Made by a program: the position numbers and the translations under genes
Assembly (NCBI GenBank): GCA_002482765.1
Contig: DLGP01000071.1
Location: forward strand, 151,085-210,355
Length of the DNA stretch: 59,271 nucleotides
Direction: 5' to 3'
Origin: Alphaproteobacteria bacterium UBA7691
Lineage (GTDB): Bacteria; Pseudomonadota; Alphaproteobacteria; Ferrovibrionales; Ferrovibrionaceae
In this document: piece by piece, positions 8,885-16,922 of the stretch
Layout: every line of letters starts with the position of its first letter
How positions within the stretch are numbered: the stretch's first letter is position 1
Notes under the pieces: generated by a model
What the model was told of the DNA's origin: nothing
Databases searched by the model: none
Seen by the model: the letters and a program-made list of their open reading frames with translations, nothing else

Positions 8885-9494
8885 AGCCGACGACGTGGAA
8901 ATCAATCGCCAGCATGCCGAGAAGAAAGCCCGCATCAAGGCCGCCCGCGACCGCATGATGGCGGAGAAGATTGTGGAGAAGGGCCTGCTGATCGTGCATA
9001 GCGGCAACGGCAAGGGTAAATCCTCGGCGGCTTTTGGCATGGCGTTGCGTTGCCTGGGCTGGGGCATGCGGGTTGGTGTGGTGCAGTTCATCAAGGGGGA
9101 TCGGCCCACCGGCGAGAAGCTGTTTTTCAACCGCTTCCCGGAATTATGCCGCTTTGTCAGCATGGGCGAAGGCTTTACCTGGGAAACCCAGGATCGTGTC
9201 CGCGACATCGCCGCTGCGCGTGCCGCCTGGGCCGAGGCGGTGGCGATGCTGCAAGACCCGGGCTTTGATTTTGTGCTGCTGGATGAACTGAATATCGCGC
9301 TGCGCTACGATTATCTGGCGCTGGATGAAGTGCTGGCGGCATTGCAGGCCAAATTGCCGGCGCAGCATGTGGTGATAACCGGCCGCAATGCCAAGCCGGA
9401 ATTGCTTGAACTGGCTGATCTCGCCACCGAGATGACATTGCTCAAACATCCCTTCCGCCAGGGTGTGAAGCCGCAGCGCGGCATAGAATTCTAG
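8877..9494 (+). CDS. cobO: cob(I)yrinic acid a,c-diamide adenosyltransferase CobO
   Basis: Transfers the 5'-deoxyadenosyl group of ATP to cob(I)yrinic acid a,c-diamide or cobinamide. The 205-residue protein matches the CobO/BtuR family, with a P-loop GNGKGKS at about 43-49, a conserved IKGDRPTGE segment and LLDELNIAL before the C-terminal lobe. Two adjacent ATGs (8874 and 8877) are possible; GGAGG at 8866-8870 gives 6-base spacing to the second, which I prefer. The start overlaps the end of cobC, and cbiB begins one base after the stop, giving a compact cobC-cobO-cbiB operon. Confidence 0.95.
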   Translation: MTEADDVEINRQHAEKKARIKAARDRMMAEKIVEKGLLIVHSGNGKGKSSAAFGMALRCLGWGMRVGVVQFIKGDRPTGEKLFFNRFPELCRFVSMGEGFTWETQDRVRDIAAARAAWAEAVAMLQDPGFDFVLLDELNIALRYDYLALDEVLAALQAKLPAQHVVITGRNAKPELLELADLATEMTLLKHPFRQGVKPQRGIEF

Positions 9495-9495
9495 C

Positions 9496-10461
9496 ATGAC
9501 GGTTAGCGACCATCTGCTGCTGGCCCTGCTGGCTTTGCTGCTGGAAGCGGCCTGTGGTTATCCGGATATGCTGTTCCGTATCATCCGCCATCCGGTGGTG
9601 TGGATCGGCGCGTTGATCAGCCTGCTGGAACGTGGCTTGAACCACACCGCCTGGCCCTTCTTGTGGCGCCGTGCCGGCGGTGTGCTGGCTTTGCTGGTGC
9701 TGCTGGGTGTCTGTGGCGGCATCGGCTTTGCGATCAGCCAGGCTTTGCGGGCTTTGCCCTATGGCATTCTGCTGGAAGCCGCCCTGGCCTGCTCACTACT
9801 GGCGCAGCAAAGCCTGGGGCGCCATGTGGCCGCTGTGGCACTGGGGCTGGAAACCGGCGGCCTGGAGGCCGGGCGCGTTGCGGTCAGCCAGATTGTTGGT
9901 CGCGATCCGCAAAGCCTGGATCAAGCCGGTGTGGCGCGCGCGGCGATTGAAAGTCTGGCCGAGAATTTTTCCGATGGCGTAGTGGCACCGTTTTTCTGGC
10001 TGCTGCTGGGTGGCCTGCCGGGCATTCTGCTCTACAAGGCGATCAATACTGCGGATAGCATGATCGGTCATAAAAGCCCGCGTTATCTCGCCTTCGGCTG
10101 GGCGGCAGCGCGGCTTGACGATCTGGTCAACCTGCCGGCTTCGCGGCTCAGCGCCTTGCTGCTCAGTCTTGTGGCGCCGGGCCGGTTGATTGCCGCCTGG
10201 CGGGTGATCTGGCGCGATGCACCACGGCATCGCTCGCCCAATGCCGGCTGGCCGGAAGCGGCGATGGCGCAGGCATTGGGCCTGCGCCTGGCCGGGCCGC
10301 GCCGCTATGCCGGTGAAATCGTGGCCGATGCTTGGATGGGCGATGGCCGGCCTGAGGCCGCTGCCGCAGATATCCGCGCCGCTTTGCGGCTCTATCGCCA
10401 ATGCCTGCTGTTATTATGGTCGGGCCTGGCCGTGGCCTGGGGCCTGTCACTCGCCCTTTAG
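9496..10461 (+). CDS. cbiB: adenosylcobinamide-phosphate synthase CbiB (CobD)
   Basis: Integral membrane amide synthase that attaches aminopropanol or its phosphate to adenosylcobyric acid, giving adenosylcobinamide (phosphate). The 321-residue product begins with a hydrophobic helix (LLALLALLLEAACGYP), followed by the family block HPVVWIGALISLLE. Later family blocks are ESLAENFSDGVVAPFFW and AINTADSMIGHKSPRY. The ATG lies one base after the cobO stop. Its 3' end overlaps that of the oppositely oriented cobP by 15 bp, so the two transcripts converge. It acts between CobQ (which makes cobyric acid) and CobP, both encoded next door. Confidence 0.95.
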   Translation: MTVSDHLLLALLALLLEAACGYPDMLFRIIRHPVVWIGALISLLERGLNHTAWPFLWRRAGGVLALLVLLGVCGGIGFAISQALRALPYGILLEAALACSLLAQQSLGRHVAAVALGLETGGLEAGRVAVSQIVGRDPQSLDQAGVARAAIESLAENFSDGVVAPFFWLLLGGLPGILLYKAINTADSMIGHKSPRYLAFGWAAARLDDLVNLPASRLSALLLSLVAPGRLIAAWRVIWRDAPRHRSPNAGWPEAAMAQALGLRLAGPRRYAGEIVADAWMGDGRPEAAAADIRAALRLYRQCLLLLWSGLAVAWGLSLAL

Positions 10462-10971
10462 CTTCAGCGGCAGGCCGGCGGCGATGAAATAGGCTTTGTC
10501 TGCGGCAGCGGCAATGCGCTGATTCAGCCGCCCGGCCTCATCGCCGAAAGCCCGCGCCAGCGCATTCATCGGCATGATGCCCAGGCCAACTTCGTTGCTG
10601 ACCAGCACGGCACCGCCAGTGCTGTGCTGATTTGGCAGCGCGGCGCAGAGCCGGCCGGTTTCCGCCGCCACATCGCGGCCGGCTTCCATCAGGTTGCTGA
10701 GCCATAATGTCAGGCATTCCACCAGCACATACCGGCCTTGGCCACATTCGCGCTGGATGATCGGGGCGATATCAAGCGGCTCTTCGATGGTGATCCAGGC
10801 GCTGCCGCGATCAGCGCGATGGCGTGCAATGCGTTCGGCCATTTCGGCATCACGCGCCTCGGCGGTGGCCAGATAGAGCCGGGCATCGCCCGGCTTGCCG
10901 GCCAGCAGGCTTTCGGCAAAGCGGCTCTTGCCCGAACGGGCGCCGCCAAGGATGAGGGTTGTTCCGGGCAT
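10447..10971 (-). CDS. cobP: adenosylcobinamide kinase / adenosylcobinamide-phosphate guanylyltransferase CobP (CobU)
   Basis: Bifunctional enzyme that phosphorylates adenosylcobinamide and then adds GMP, giving the substrate of CobS. The 174-residue protein has the P-loop GGARSGKS at 9-16, the YLATAEARDAEMAERIARHR block (conserved RIxxH for the guanylyl step), LVECLTLWLSNL and VSNEVGLGIMP. I chose the ATG at 10971 (MPGTTLILGG), since the P-loop must lie near the N-terminus; the open frame extends further upstream without family similarity. It converges on cbiB and is divergent from cobQ across 59 bp. Confidence 0.95.
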   Translation of the reverse strand: MPGTTLILGGARSGKSRFAESLLAGKPGDARLYLATAEARDAEMAERIARHRADRGSAWITIEEPLDIAPIIQRECGQGRYVLVECLTLWLSNLMEAGRDVAAETGRLCAALPNQHSTGGAVLVSNEVGLGIMPMNALARAFGDEAGRLNQRIAAAADKAYFIAAGLPLKLKGE

Positions 10972-11030
10972 TTCAATTCCGATACAAGCTAGGGTCCGAA
11001 CCCTATAGCATCCGTAACCGAAACGGCACC

Positions 11031-12521
11031 ATGGCTCAGCCGCCTGTCGCCCTGATGATCCAGGGCACCCATTCCGATGCCGGCAAGTCGCTGATCGTGG
11101 CCGGCCTGTGCCGGCTGTTTGCGCGGCGTGGGCTGCGGGTGCGGCCATTCAAGCCGCAGAATATGTCCAATAACGCTGCCGCCACGCCGGATGGCGGCGA
11201 GATTGGCCGCGCCCAGGCTTTGCAGGCACGGGCCTGTTTTGCCGCGCCTTCGGTCCATATGAATCCGGTGCTGCTGAAGCCGCAAAGCGATACCGGGGCG
11301 CAGGTGGTGCTACAGGGCCGCGTGCTGGGCCAGAGCCAGGCGCGGCAGTATTTTGCCGAGCGCCAGAGCCTGATGCCGGCGGTGCTACATAGTTTTCATC
11401 TGCTTGCCGCCGAGGCCGATCTGCTGCTGGTGGAAGGCGCCGGCAGCCCGGCGGAAGTGAATCTCCGTACCAACGATATTGCCAATATGGGCTTTGCCCA
11501 TGCCGCCGGCCTGCCGGTGCTGCTGCTGGGTGATATCGAGCGCGGCGGTGTGATCGCCAGCCTGGTTGGCACCAAGGCGGTGCTGGCGCCAGCCGATGCG
11601 GCGTTGATCCGGGGTTTCATCGTCAACAAGTTTCGCGGCGATCCGGCATTGTTTGAGGCCGGCATGGCGCGGATCGAACAGGATACCGGCTGGCCCGGGC
11701 TGGGGCTGATCCCCTGGCTGCCGCGTGCCGGCCTGCTGCCGGCGGAAGATGCGATGCAGATCGAACAGCGCCAGGTGCGCCAGGGCGCCGGCTTCCGCAT
11801 CATCGTGCCGCGTTTTCCGCGTATCGCCAATTTTGACGATCTTGACCCGCTGGCCAGTGAGGCTGATGTGGCGGTGGAGTTCATCGCCGCCGGTCGGCCC
11901 TTGCCGCAGGATGCCGACCTGATCCTGCTGCCCGGTTCCAAAACCACCATTGCCGATCTGGTTTTTATGCGCGAGCAGGGCTGGGATATCGACTTGCTGG
12001 CGCATCACCGCCAGGGCAAGCCGGTATTCGGCATTTGCGGCGGCTATCAGATGCTGGGGCGCTGGATCGACGATCCGCTCGGCCTGGAAGGTGCGCCCGG
12101 CCGCATCGCCGGCCTTGGCCTGCTTGATCTGGAAACCAGCCTGGATGCGCATAAGATCGTCGGGCCGATGCAGGGTGAAACCCTGATCGATGCGGTGCCG
12201 GTGCAGGGCTATGAAATCCATGCCGGGCGCAGCCTTGGCACGGCCTTGGCGCAGCCCTTGCTGCGTTTTGCCGATGGCCGGCTGGATGGCGCGGTTTCGG
12301 CCGATGGCCTGGTGGCGGGCTGTTATCTGCATGGCCTGTTCGCCAGCGATGCCTTCCGGCGGCATTTTCTGGCGCAATGGCGGCCCGAACGGCGCAGCCA
12401 GGTGGCCTATGAGCTTCAGGTTGAGGCCATCCTGGATGAATTGGCGGCCCATCTGGAGCAGCATCTGGATGCGGATAGGCTGCTGGCGCTGGCCGCCCCG
12501 CTGCGCGGCCACAGCGCTTGA
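11031..12521 (+). CDS. cobQ: cobyric acid synthase CobQ
   Basis: Glutamine-dependent amidotransferase that amidates adenosylcobyrinic acid a,c-diamide at four positions to give adenosylcobyric acid. The 496-residue protein has an N-terminal dethiobiotin-synthetase-like ATPase domain (QGTHSDAGKS at 11-20, then FKPQNMSNNAA). Its C-terminal class I glutaminase domain has the nucleophile Cys in GICGGYQMLG and the catalytic His in CYLHGLF. The ATG at 11031 gives the usual N-terminus; an upstream in-frame start is not supported. It is transcribed away from cobP and is the last cob gene in the window. Confidence 0.96.
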   Translation: MAQPPVALMIQGTHSDAGKSLIVAGLCRLFARRGLRVRPFKPQNMSNNAAATPDGGEIGRAQALQARACFAAPSVHMNPVLLKPQSDTGAQVVLQGRVLGQSQARQYFAERQSLMPAVLHSFHLLAAEADLLLVEGAGSPAEVNLRTNDIANMGFAHAAGLPVLLLGDIERGGVIASLVGTKAVLAPADAALIRGFIVNKFRGDPALFEAGMARIEQDTGWPGLGLIPWLPRAGLLPAEDAMQIEQRQVRQGAGFRIIVPRFPRIANFDDLDPLASEADVAVEFIAAGRPLPQDADLILLPGSKTTIADLVFMREQGWDIDLLAHHRQGKPVFGICGGYQMLGRWIDDPLGLEGAPGRIAGLGLLDLETSLDAHKIVGPMQGETLIDAVPVQGYEIHAGRSLGTALAQPLLRFADGRLDGAVSADGLVAGCYLHGLFASDAFRRHFLAQWRPERRSQVAYELQVEAILDELAAHLEQHLDADRLLALAAPLRGHSA

Positions 12522-12617
12522 GGCGCCGAAACCGATAAATTCAGGTGCAAACTGCCGACAATTATATTATAAAAGGCGGTAATCCTTTGTTTTAGAATTG
12601 AAATCCTGTCGGAGCCG

Positions 12618-13403
12618 ATGAATAGCATCCTGACCAGCCAGGTACGGCCGCAATCCTTGGTCGACTCCGTAGCCGAGCGGCTTGAAGCCGCGATCATGGC
12701 CGGCGAATTACAGCCCGGCAGCCGCATCAGCGAACAGGCCCTGGCGGCGGCCTTGGGGGTCAGCCGTGGTCCGCTGCGCGAGGCGATCCGCCGGCTTGAA
12801 GGCCGCAAGCTGTTGCAGCGCACGCCGAATATCGGCGTGCATGTGGCCAATGTTTCGATCCAGGATTTGAAGAACCTGCTGCAAGTGCGCGAGGCGCTGG
12901 AAGGCATGGCCTGCCGCCTGGCTGCCCAGGCGATGACAGACAAGGAAATTGTCGAATTGCGCCGGCTGCTGGCCGAGCATGGCCGGCAGGATGGCGTGGT
13001 GGAAGGCACCAGTTATTACCAGAATCCGAAGGACCAGGATTTTCACTTCTGCATCGTCAAAGGCAGCCGCAATAGTTGGCTGATCGACATGCTGTGCGAC
13101 GGGCTTTACGACCTGTTGCGGGTCTACCGCTTCAAGTCGAGCACCCGGGCCGGCCGTGCGGTGCAGGCTTTCAAGGAACATCAGGCCATCGTGGAGGCCA
13201 TTGCCAGCCGCGACCCTGATCGTGCCGAAGCTGCCATGCGCCAGCATCTGCGCAATGCCCGCGCCTATGTGGAAGAGCATGAGCAGCGTGAGATCGAGCA
13301 GCATGCTGCGGCCCAGGCCATGCTGGCGCCGGCAGCCGCCCCGCCAAGCACCGGGCTTGGCGCCCATGCCAAGCGCAAGCCGCGTATCCGCGCGGAAGCT
13401 TAG
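12618..13403 (+). CDS. GntR-family (FadR/FCD type) transcriptional regulator
   Basis: 261-residue DNA-binding regulator. The N-terminal GntR winged helix spans about 14-80 (VAERLEAAIMAGELQPGSRISEQALAAALGV in outline, then SRGPLREAIRRLE as recognition helix). It is followed by an all-helical FCD ligand domain (LLQVREALEGMACRLAA; metal-type His at DFHF, EHQAI and QHLRNA). The C-terminal 40 residues are Ala/Pro rich and probably disordered. It sits upstream of the DUF35/thiolase-like/TctC genes, and a perfect inverted repeat lies between them at 13519-13541, so it probably controls that unit. The effector is likely a small organic acid or CoA-pathway intermediate (inference). Confidence 0.9.
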   Translation: MNSILTSQVRPQSLVDSVAERLEAAIMAGELQPGSRISEQALAAALGVSRGPLREAIRRLEGRKLLQRTPNIGVHVANVSIQDLKNLLQVREALEGMACRLAAQAMTDKEIVELRRLLAEHGRQDGVVEGTSYYQNPKDQDFHFCIVKGSRNSWLIDMLCDGLYDLLRVYRFKSSTRAGRAVQAFKEHQAIVEAIASRDPDRAEAAMRQHLRNARAYVEEHEQREIEQHAAAQAMLAPAAAPPSTGLGAHAKRKPRIRAEA

Positions 13404-13518
13404 CCGGCTCTTGCATTCACCAGCCCTGCATGGGCTGCCGGCACGGCGTCGCAGAGTTTTCTGCGTTGACGCTGTGACGAAAAGGCATTACTTTTAAAAT
13501 TATATGTAGACAGTTTTC

Positions 13519-13541
13519 AGATGACATAAAATTTGTCATCT
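13519..13541. promoter_or_regulatory. inverted repeat, candidate GntR operator
   Basis: Perfect 8-bp arms AGATGACA and TGTCATCT separated by the 7-nt A/T spacer TAAAATT, within the 192-bp gap between the GntR gene and the DUF35 gene. Further out, GACAG (13509-13513) and CTGTC (13545-13549) nearly extend the symmetry. A possible -35 TTGACG is at 13466-13471, with A/T-rich sequence after it. The position suits repression of the downstream genes by the adjacent regulator. Confidence 0.6.
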
Positions 13542-13595
13542 ATTCTGTCCCAGGCCGCCGCCAAGTGCCGGCCCAAAACGGAGGATGGGAAAGCC

Positions 13596-13982
13596 ATGCT
13601 GACGGAGGCGCCGATTGGTGCGGCCATGGCGGCCTATGAGGCCGGGCTGAAGGCCGGCCAGTTTCAGATTCAGCATTGTGCCGATTGCGGCCGGCATGTG
13701 TTTTATCCGCGTGTGGTCTGCCCGCATTGTGCCAGCACGGCGTTGCGCTGGGTGCAGCCGAGCGGGCGCGGCGTGGTCTATTCCACCACCGTGGTGCGCC
13801 GCCCGGCCGATAAGGGTGGGCCTTATAATGTTGCCTTGATCGAACTGGATGAAGGCGTGCGGCTGATGTCGCGCGTCGATGGTCTGGCGCCCGAGCGGGT
13901 GGCCATCGGCTTGCGTGTGCAGGTGAAGATTGCCGATGTGAACGGTCATTTGGCGCCGGTATTCCTGCCGGAGGCAGCTTGA
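13596..13982 (+). CDS. DUF35 OB-fold protein with zinc ribbon, partner of a thiolase-like enzyme
   Basis: 128-residue protein of the DUF35/ChsH2-C type: an N-terminal helix (AAMAAYEAGLKAGQF), a rubredoxin-like zinc ribbon with two CxxC pairs (CADC and CPHC), and a C-terminal OB-fold. Such proteins pair with thiolase-superfamily enzymes and help bind the acyl-CoA. I chose the ATG at 13596, preceded by GGAGG at 13580-13584, over an upstream TTG in the operator region. Its stop overlaps the start of the thiolase-like gene by one base (TGATG), so the pair is translationally coupled. A second such pair occurs at 51183-52711. Confidence 0.88.
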   Translation: MLTEAPIGAAMAAYEAGLKAGQFQIQHCADCGRHVFYPRVVCPHCASTALRWVQPSGRGVVYSTTVVRRPADKGGPYNVALIELDEGVRLMSRVDGLAPERVAIGLRVQVKIADVNGHLAPVFLPEAA

Positions 13983-15127
13983 TGCGTGGCAGCGTGGCCT
14001 TTGCCGGTGCCGCCACCGGCTTCATCCAGGGCGCCCGGGGCTATAGCGCGCTGGAGATGATGGCGCTGGTGGCGCGGCAAGCTGCCGCTGATGCCGGTCT
14101 GTCGCTGCGCCAGGTCGATGGCCTGTTTGTCGGCATGCAGCAGGAATTCCTCTCCACCCTGGCTTTCGCCGAATATATCGGCATCCAGCCCAGGTTTTCC
14201 GAGAATACCCGGGTTGGCGGTTCGTCCTTCCTGTGCCATACGCAACAGGCCGCGCTGGCGCTGAATGCCGGGCTCTGCGATGTGGCGCTGATCTGCTACG
14301 CCAGTAACCAGCGCAGCGCCCTTGGCCGGCTGCAAACCTCGGTGGCGGGTAACTGGTCTGACCTTGAGGCGCCCTATGCGGCGCGGTTTCCGGTCAGCTC
14401 CTATGCCCTGGCGGCTGCGCGCCACATGCATGAATTTGGCACCACGCGCGAACAGCTCGCCGCCGTGGCGGTGGCGGCACGCGACTGGGCGCGGCTCAAC
14501 CCGGAGGCTTTCGCCCGCGAGCCGCTGAGCCGCGATGCCGTGCTGGCGGCGCCGCTGGTATCCGATCCGCTCGGTAAGCTGGATTGTTGCCTGGTCACCG
14601 ATGGCGCGGCGGCCGTGATCATGACCCGTGCCGATCTGGCCCGCGATACGGCCAAGCCGCCAGTCTACCTGCTCGGTGCCGCGGCCGAAATCGGCCATAA
14701 GGCAATTTCCGCCATGCCTGATCTCTGCCACACGGCGGCTTTGGCTTCTGGTCGTCGCGCCCATGCCGAGGCCGGCACCAGCGCGGCGGATATCGATGTG
14801 GTGCAGCTCTACGATGCCTTCACCATCAACACCGTGATGCTGCTGGAAGACCTCGGCTTCTGCCCCAAAGGCGAGGGCGGCCGCTTCGTTGCCGATGGCC
14901 ATATAGGGCCGGGCGGTGATTTGCCGGTCAACACCAATGGCGGCGGCCTGTCCTGCTGCCATCCCGGCATGTATGGCCTGTTCACTTTGGTGGAAGCGAT
15001 CCGGCAATTGCGCGGCGAGGCCGGCGACCGCCAGGTGCAGGGCGCCGAACTGGCTTTGTGCCAGGGCAGCGGTGGCGTGTTTTCCAGCCAGGTCACCAAC
15101 ATCCTGGGCAGCAAAGCCACGCTGTAA
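13982..15127 (+). CDS. thiolase-fold lipid-transfer-type protein lacking the nucleophilic Cys
   Basis: 381-residue SCP-x/lipid-transfer type thiolase-superfamily protein. In register with the NACATGS motif of the thiolase at 20596, this protein has VGGSS, so the nucleophilic Cys is replaced by Gly. The usual HDCF motif is LYDAF, with Tyr for His, while HPG is kept in GLSCCHPG. These changes resemble Ltp2-like retro-aldolases, which work in a complex with a DUF35 protein, and a DUF35 gene is directly upstream. A retro-aldol or other C-C bond reaction on an acyl-CoA is therefore more likely than Claisen thiolysis (inference from my manual alignment). I chose the ATG at 13982 over an adjacent TTG. 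Confidence 0.82.
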   Translation: MRGSVAFAGAATGFIQGARGYSALEMMALVARQAAADAGLSLRQVDGLFVGMQQEFLSTLAFAEYIGIQPRFSENTRVGGSSFLCHTQQAALALNAGLCDVALICYASNQRSALGRLQTSVAGNWSDLEAPYAARFPVSSYALAAARHMHEFGTTREQLAAVAVAARDWARLNPEAFAREPLSRDAVLAAPLVSDPLGKLDCCLVTDGAAAVIMTRADLARDTAKPPVYLLGAAAEIGHKAISAMPDLCHTAALASGRRAHAEAGTSAADIDVVQLYDAFTINTVMLLEDLGFCPKGEGGRFVADGHIGPGGDLPVNTNGGGLSCCHPGMYGLFTLVEAIRQLRGEAGDRQVQGAELALCQGSGGVFSSQVTNILGSKATL

Positions 15128-15170
15128 CGATTTTTCATAAACAAAAACCAAAAACCGGAGGAAACACAGA

Positions 15171-16154
15171 ATGAAATTCGTCAACACCTTGCGCGCTGCG
15201 TTGCTTGGCCTTGCCGCAGCGGGCCTGTCCACAGCAGCAATGGCGCAGTCTTATCCCAGCCGGCCGGTCAAGCTGGTGGTGGGTTTCAGCCCGGGCGGCA
15301 CCATTGATGTGGTGGCGCGTATTATTGGCGAGCATCTGGCCACCAAGCTGGGCCAGCCTTTTGTGGTGGAAAACCGCACTGGCGCCAACGGCATGATCGC
15401 CGCCGAAAGCGTCGCCCGCGCCGAACCCGATGGCTATTCGGTGTTTGTCAGCAACAGCAGCACCATCACGCTGAACCCGACGCTGTTCAAGGATTTGAAA
15501 TACAAGCCGCAGAGCGATTTTGCGCCGGTCACCACGGTGATCTCGGTGCCGCTGATCCTGGCGGTGAATCCCGAACATCCGCAGGGCGCCAGTATCAAAA
15601 GCCTGAAGGACCTGGTTGCACTGGCCAAGTCGAAGCCCGGCGAAGTGCCGTATGGCTCGGCCGGCAATGGCAATATCACGCATCTGGCCTTTGAATTGCT
15701 GAGCCAGAAGGCCGGCATCCAGATGATCCATGTGCCGTATCGTGGCGCTGCTGCGGCGCAGACCGCCGCCTTCACCAAGGAAGTGACGGTGATTTTTGAT
15801 ACACTTTCGGCCGTGCCGCATGTCAAGGCCGGCAAGCTGCGCGCCCTGGCGGTTTCCTCGGCCCAGCGCCTGCCGGCCTTGCCGGATGTGCCCACCGTGG
15901 CCGAACTCGGCTTCCCCGGCTTTGACATCAGCTTCTGGGTCGGCATCTTCCTGCCCAAAGCCACGCCGGCAGAGATTGTTGATCTGCTCAGCCGCGAAAT
16001 CATTGCCGCCACCAATGTGCCGGCGGTGCGCGCCAAGCTGGAACCGCAGGGTTCGATCCTGACCCAGTCGCCGGCGCAATTCGCTGCCAAGATCAAGGAA
16101 GAAACCGATGCCCTGGCCGAAGTGGTGGCCAAAGGCAATATCAAGGCGGATTAA
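15171..16154 (+). CDS. TctC/Bug-type tripartite tricarboxylate transporter receptor
   Basis: Periplasmic solute receptor of the Bug family, 327 residues. It has a Sec signal peptide (MKFVNTLRAALLGLAAAG through AMAQ, cleavage near residue 25) and the family start YPSRPVKLVVGFSPGG with the ligand loop. Later blocks are GANGMIAAESVARAEPDGY and IHVPYRG. GGAGG lies 8 bases before the ATG. It is 43 bp after the thiolase-like gene and probably in the same transcript. No TctA or TctB membrane genes are present here, which is common for Bug receptors. A carboxylate substrate is likely but cannot be named. Confidence 0.92.
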   Translation: MKFVNTLRAALLGLAAAGLSTAAMAQSYPSRPVKLVVGFSPGGTIDVVARIIGEHLATKLGQPFVVENRTGANGMIAAESVARAEPDGYSVFVSNSSTITLNPTLFKDLKYKPQSDFAPVTTVISVPLILAVNPEHPQGASIKSLKDLVALAKSKPGEVPYGSAGNGNITHLAFELLSQKAGIQMIHVPYRGAAAAQTAAFTKEVTVIFDTLSAVPHVKAGKLRALAVSSAQRLPALPDVPTVAELGFPGFDISFWVGIFLPKATPAEIVDLLSREIIAATNVPAVRAKLEPQGSILTQSPAQFAAKIKEETDALAEVVAKGNIKAD

Positions 16155-16167
16155 GATAGAGGCAAAT

Positions 16168-16198
16168 CGCGGCGGCGGCTGCTCAGGCCGCCGCCGCG
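16168..16198. terminator. GC-rich stem-loop between convergent genes
   Basis: A 12-bp perfect stem (CGCGGCGGCGGC paired with GCCGCCGCCGCG, loop TGCTCAG) lies between the TctC gene (plus) and imuA (minus). There is no long T-tract on either side, only GATTTG on the minus side, so it is either a weak bidirectional terminator or an mRNA 3'-end stabiliser. Confidence 0.55.
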
Positions 16199-16205
16199 TG
16201 ACGCT

Positions 16206-16922
16206 TCAGGCAGCCAGGCGGAAACCGCCGGCCATCGCATCCCATTCCACCAGCCAGCTTGCCGGCTGGCCATTCAGGCAACGCAGCAGCGATATGCGCC
16301 AGCATGGCCGCAGGCCGTCGCCGGCCTCGATCTGCCAGCGTGTCAGCGCCGCAGAGGGCGCCTTGTGGTCGCGCCGGATCAGGAAGCCGGTGCTGCCGCT
16401 CTGCTCGGCGGCCAGATGCAGCCGGCGGGTTTCAGCCAGATCAGCCTGATCGATCTCGGCCACCACGGCGCCATAACCAAGATCGCGCAAGGCATCCTCA
16501 AAGGCATAAAGCCGGTCCTCGGCGCGGCGGGTATGCGCCAGGGTCAGCCGGTCATGCGCCAGGCCAAGCCGCGCCAGGGCCGGGGCATAAAGCTGCTGCT
16601 GTGCCGGCGCGATCCACAGCACTTCACGGGCCTTGCGATCCTGCCCCAGCAAGGCGGCGAGGAAGCTGGTGATGGCGCCGATCTCGCCGGTCAGTTCATG
16701 CAGGCCATGCCGTGGCAGGCCGCGCCAGGGCAGATGCTGGTCGATCACCGCCAGGCGGGTGAAGAGCCGGCGCTCGCCGGCCGCGCGCAGATGTGTGCGG
16801 GTGAAACTGGCCAGCTTGCCGCGCAGCAGGTCGATGGCAGAGCCATTGCCTGGGCCAGAACCCGGCTGGTGGAAAGCGGCAGAAAGCGGCGTGGCAGAGG
16901 CGGAAACAACAGACTGGATCAT
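16206..16922 (-). CDS. imuA: ImuA-like mutagenesis-cassette protein, without imuB/dnaE2 beside it
   Basis: 238-residue RecA/SulA-like protein of the ImuA family. In alphaproteobacteria ImuA acts with the ImuB polymerase-like protein and the DnaE2 polymerase in SOS mutagenesis. Recognisable segments are LPWRGLPRHGLHELTGE, LWIAPAQQQLYAPALARLGL (strand-helix of the RecA fold), and GYGAVVAEIDQADLAETRRLHLAAEQSGSTGFLIR in outline. No Walker A is visible, as expected. I chose the ATG at 16922, with CGGAG 8 bases upstream, over an upstream GTG. Downstream on this strand there is no imuB or dnaE2; the next gene runs the other way. Upstream are repeated GTTCTAT motifs that look like LexA sites. Confidence 0.82.
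   Translation of the reverse strand: MIQSVVSASATPLSAAFHQPGSGPGNGSAIDLLRGKLASFTRTHLRAAGERRLFTRLAVIDQHLPWRGLPRHGLHELTGEIGAITSFLAALLGQDRKAREVLWIAPAQQQLYAPALARLGLAHDRLTLAHTRRAEDRLYAFEDALRDLGYGAVVAEIDQADLAETRRLHLAAEQSGSTGFLIRRDHKAPSAALTRWQIEAGDGLRPCWRISLLRCLNGQPASWLVEWDAMAGGFRLAA

Noticed and set aside
10972..11030. Second cobalamin riboswitch before cobQ
   Set aside because: The 59-bp gap is far too short and lacks the B12 box; only a small AGGGT/ACCCT hairpin is present.
11385..12512. 375-codon minus-strand frame opposite cobQ
   Set aside because: Shadow of cobQ, with repetitive Gln/His/Arg composition and no recognisable domain.
13404..13470. Terminator after the GntR gene (AGCCC-TGC...GGGCT and GCAGA-TCTGC hairpins)
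   Set aside because: Stems are only about 5 bp and lack a following T-tract.
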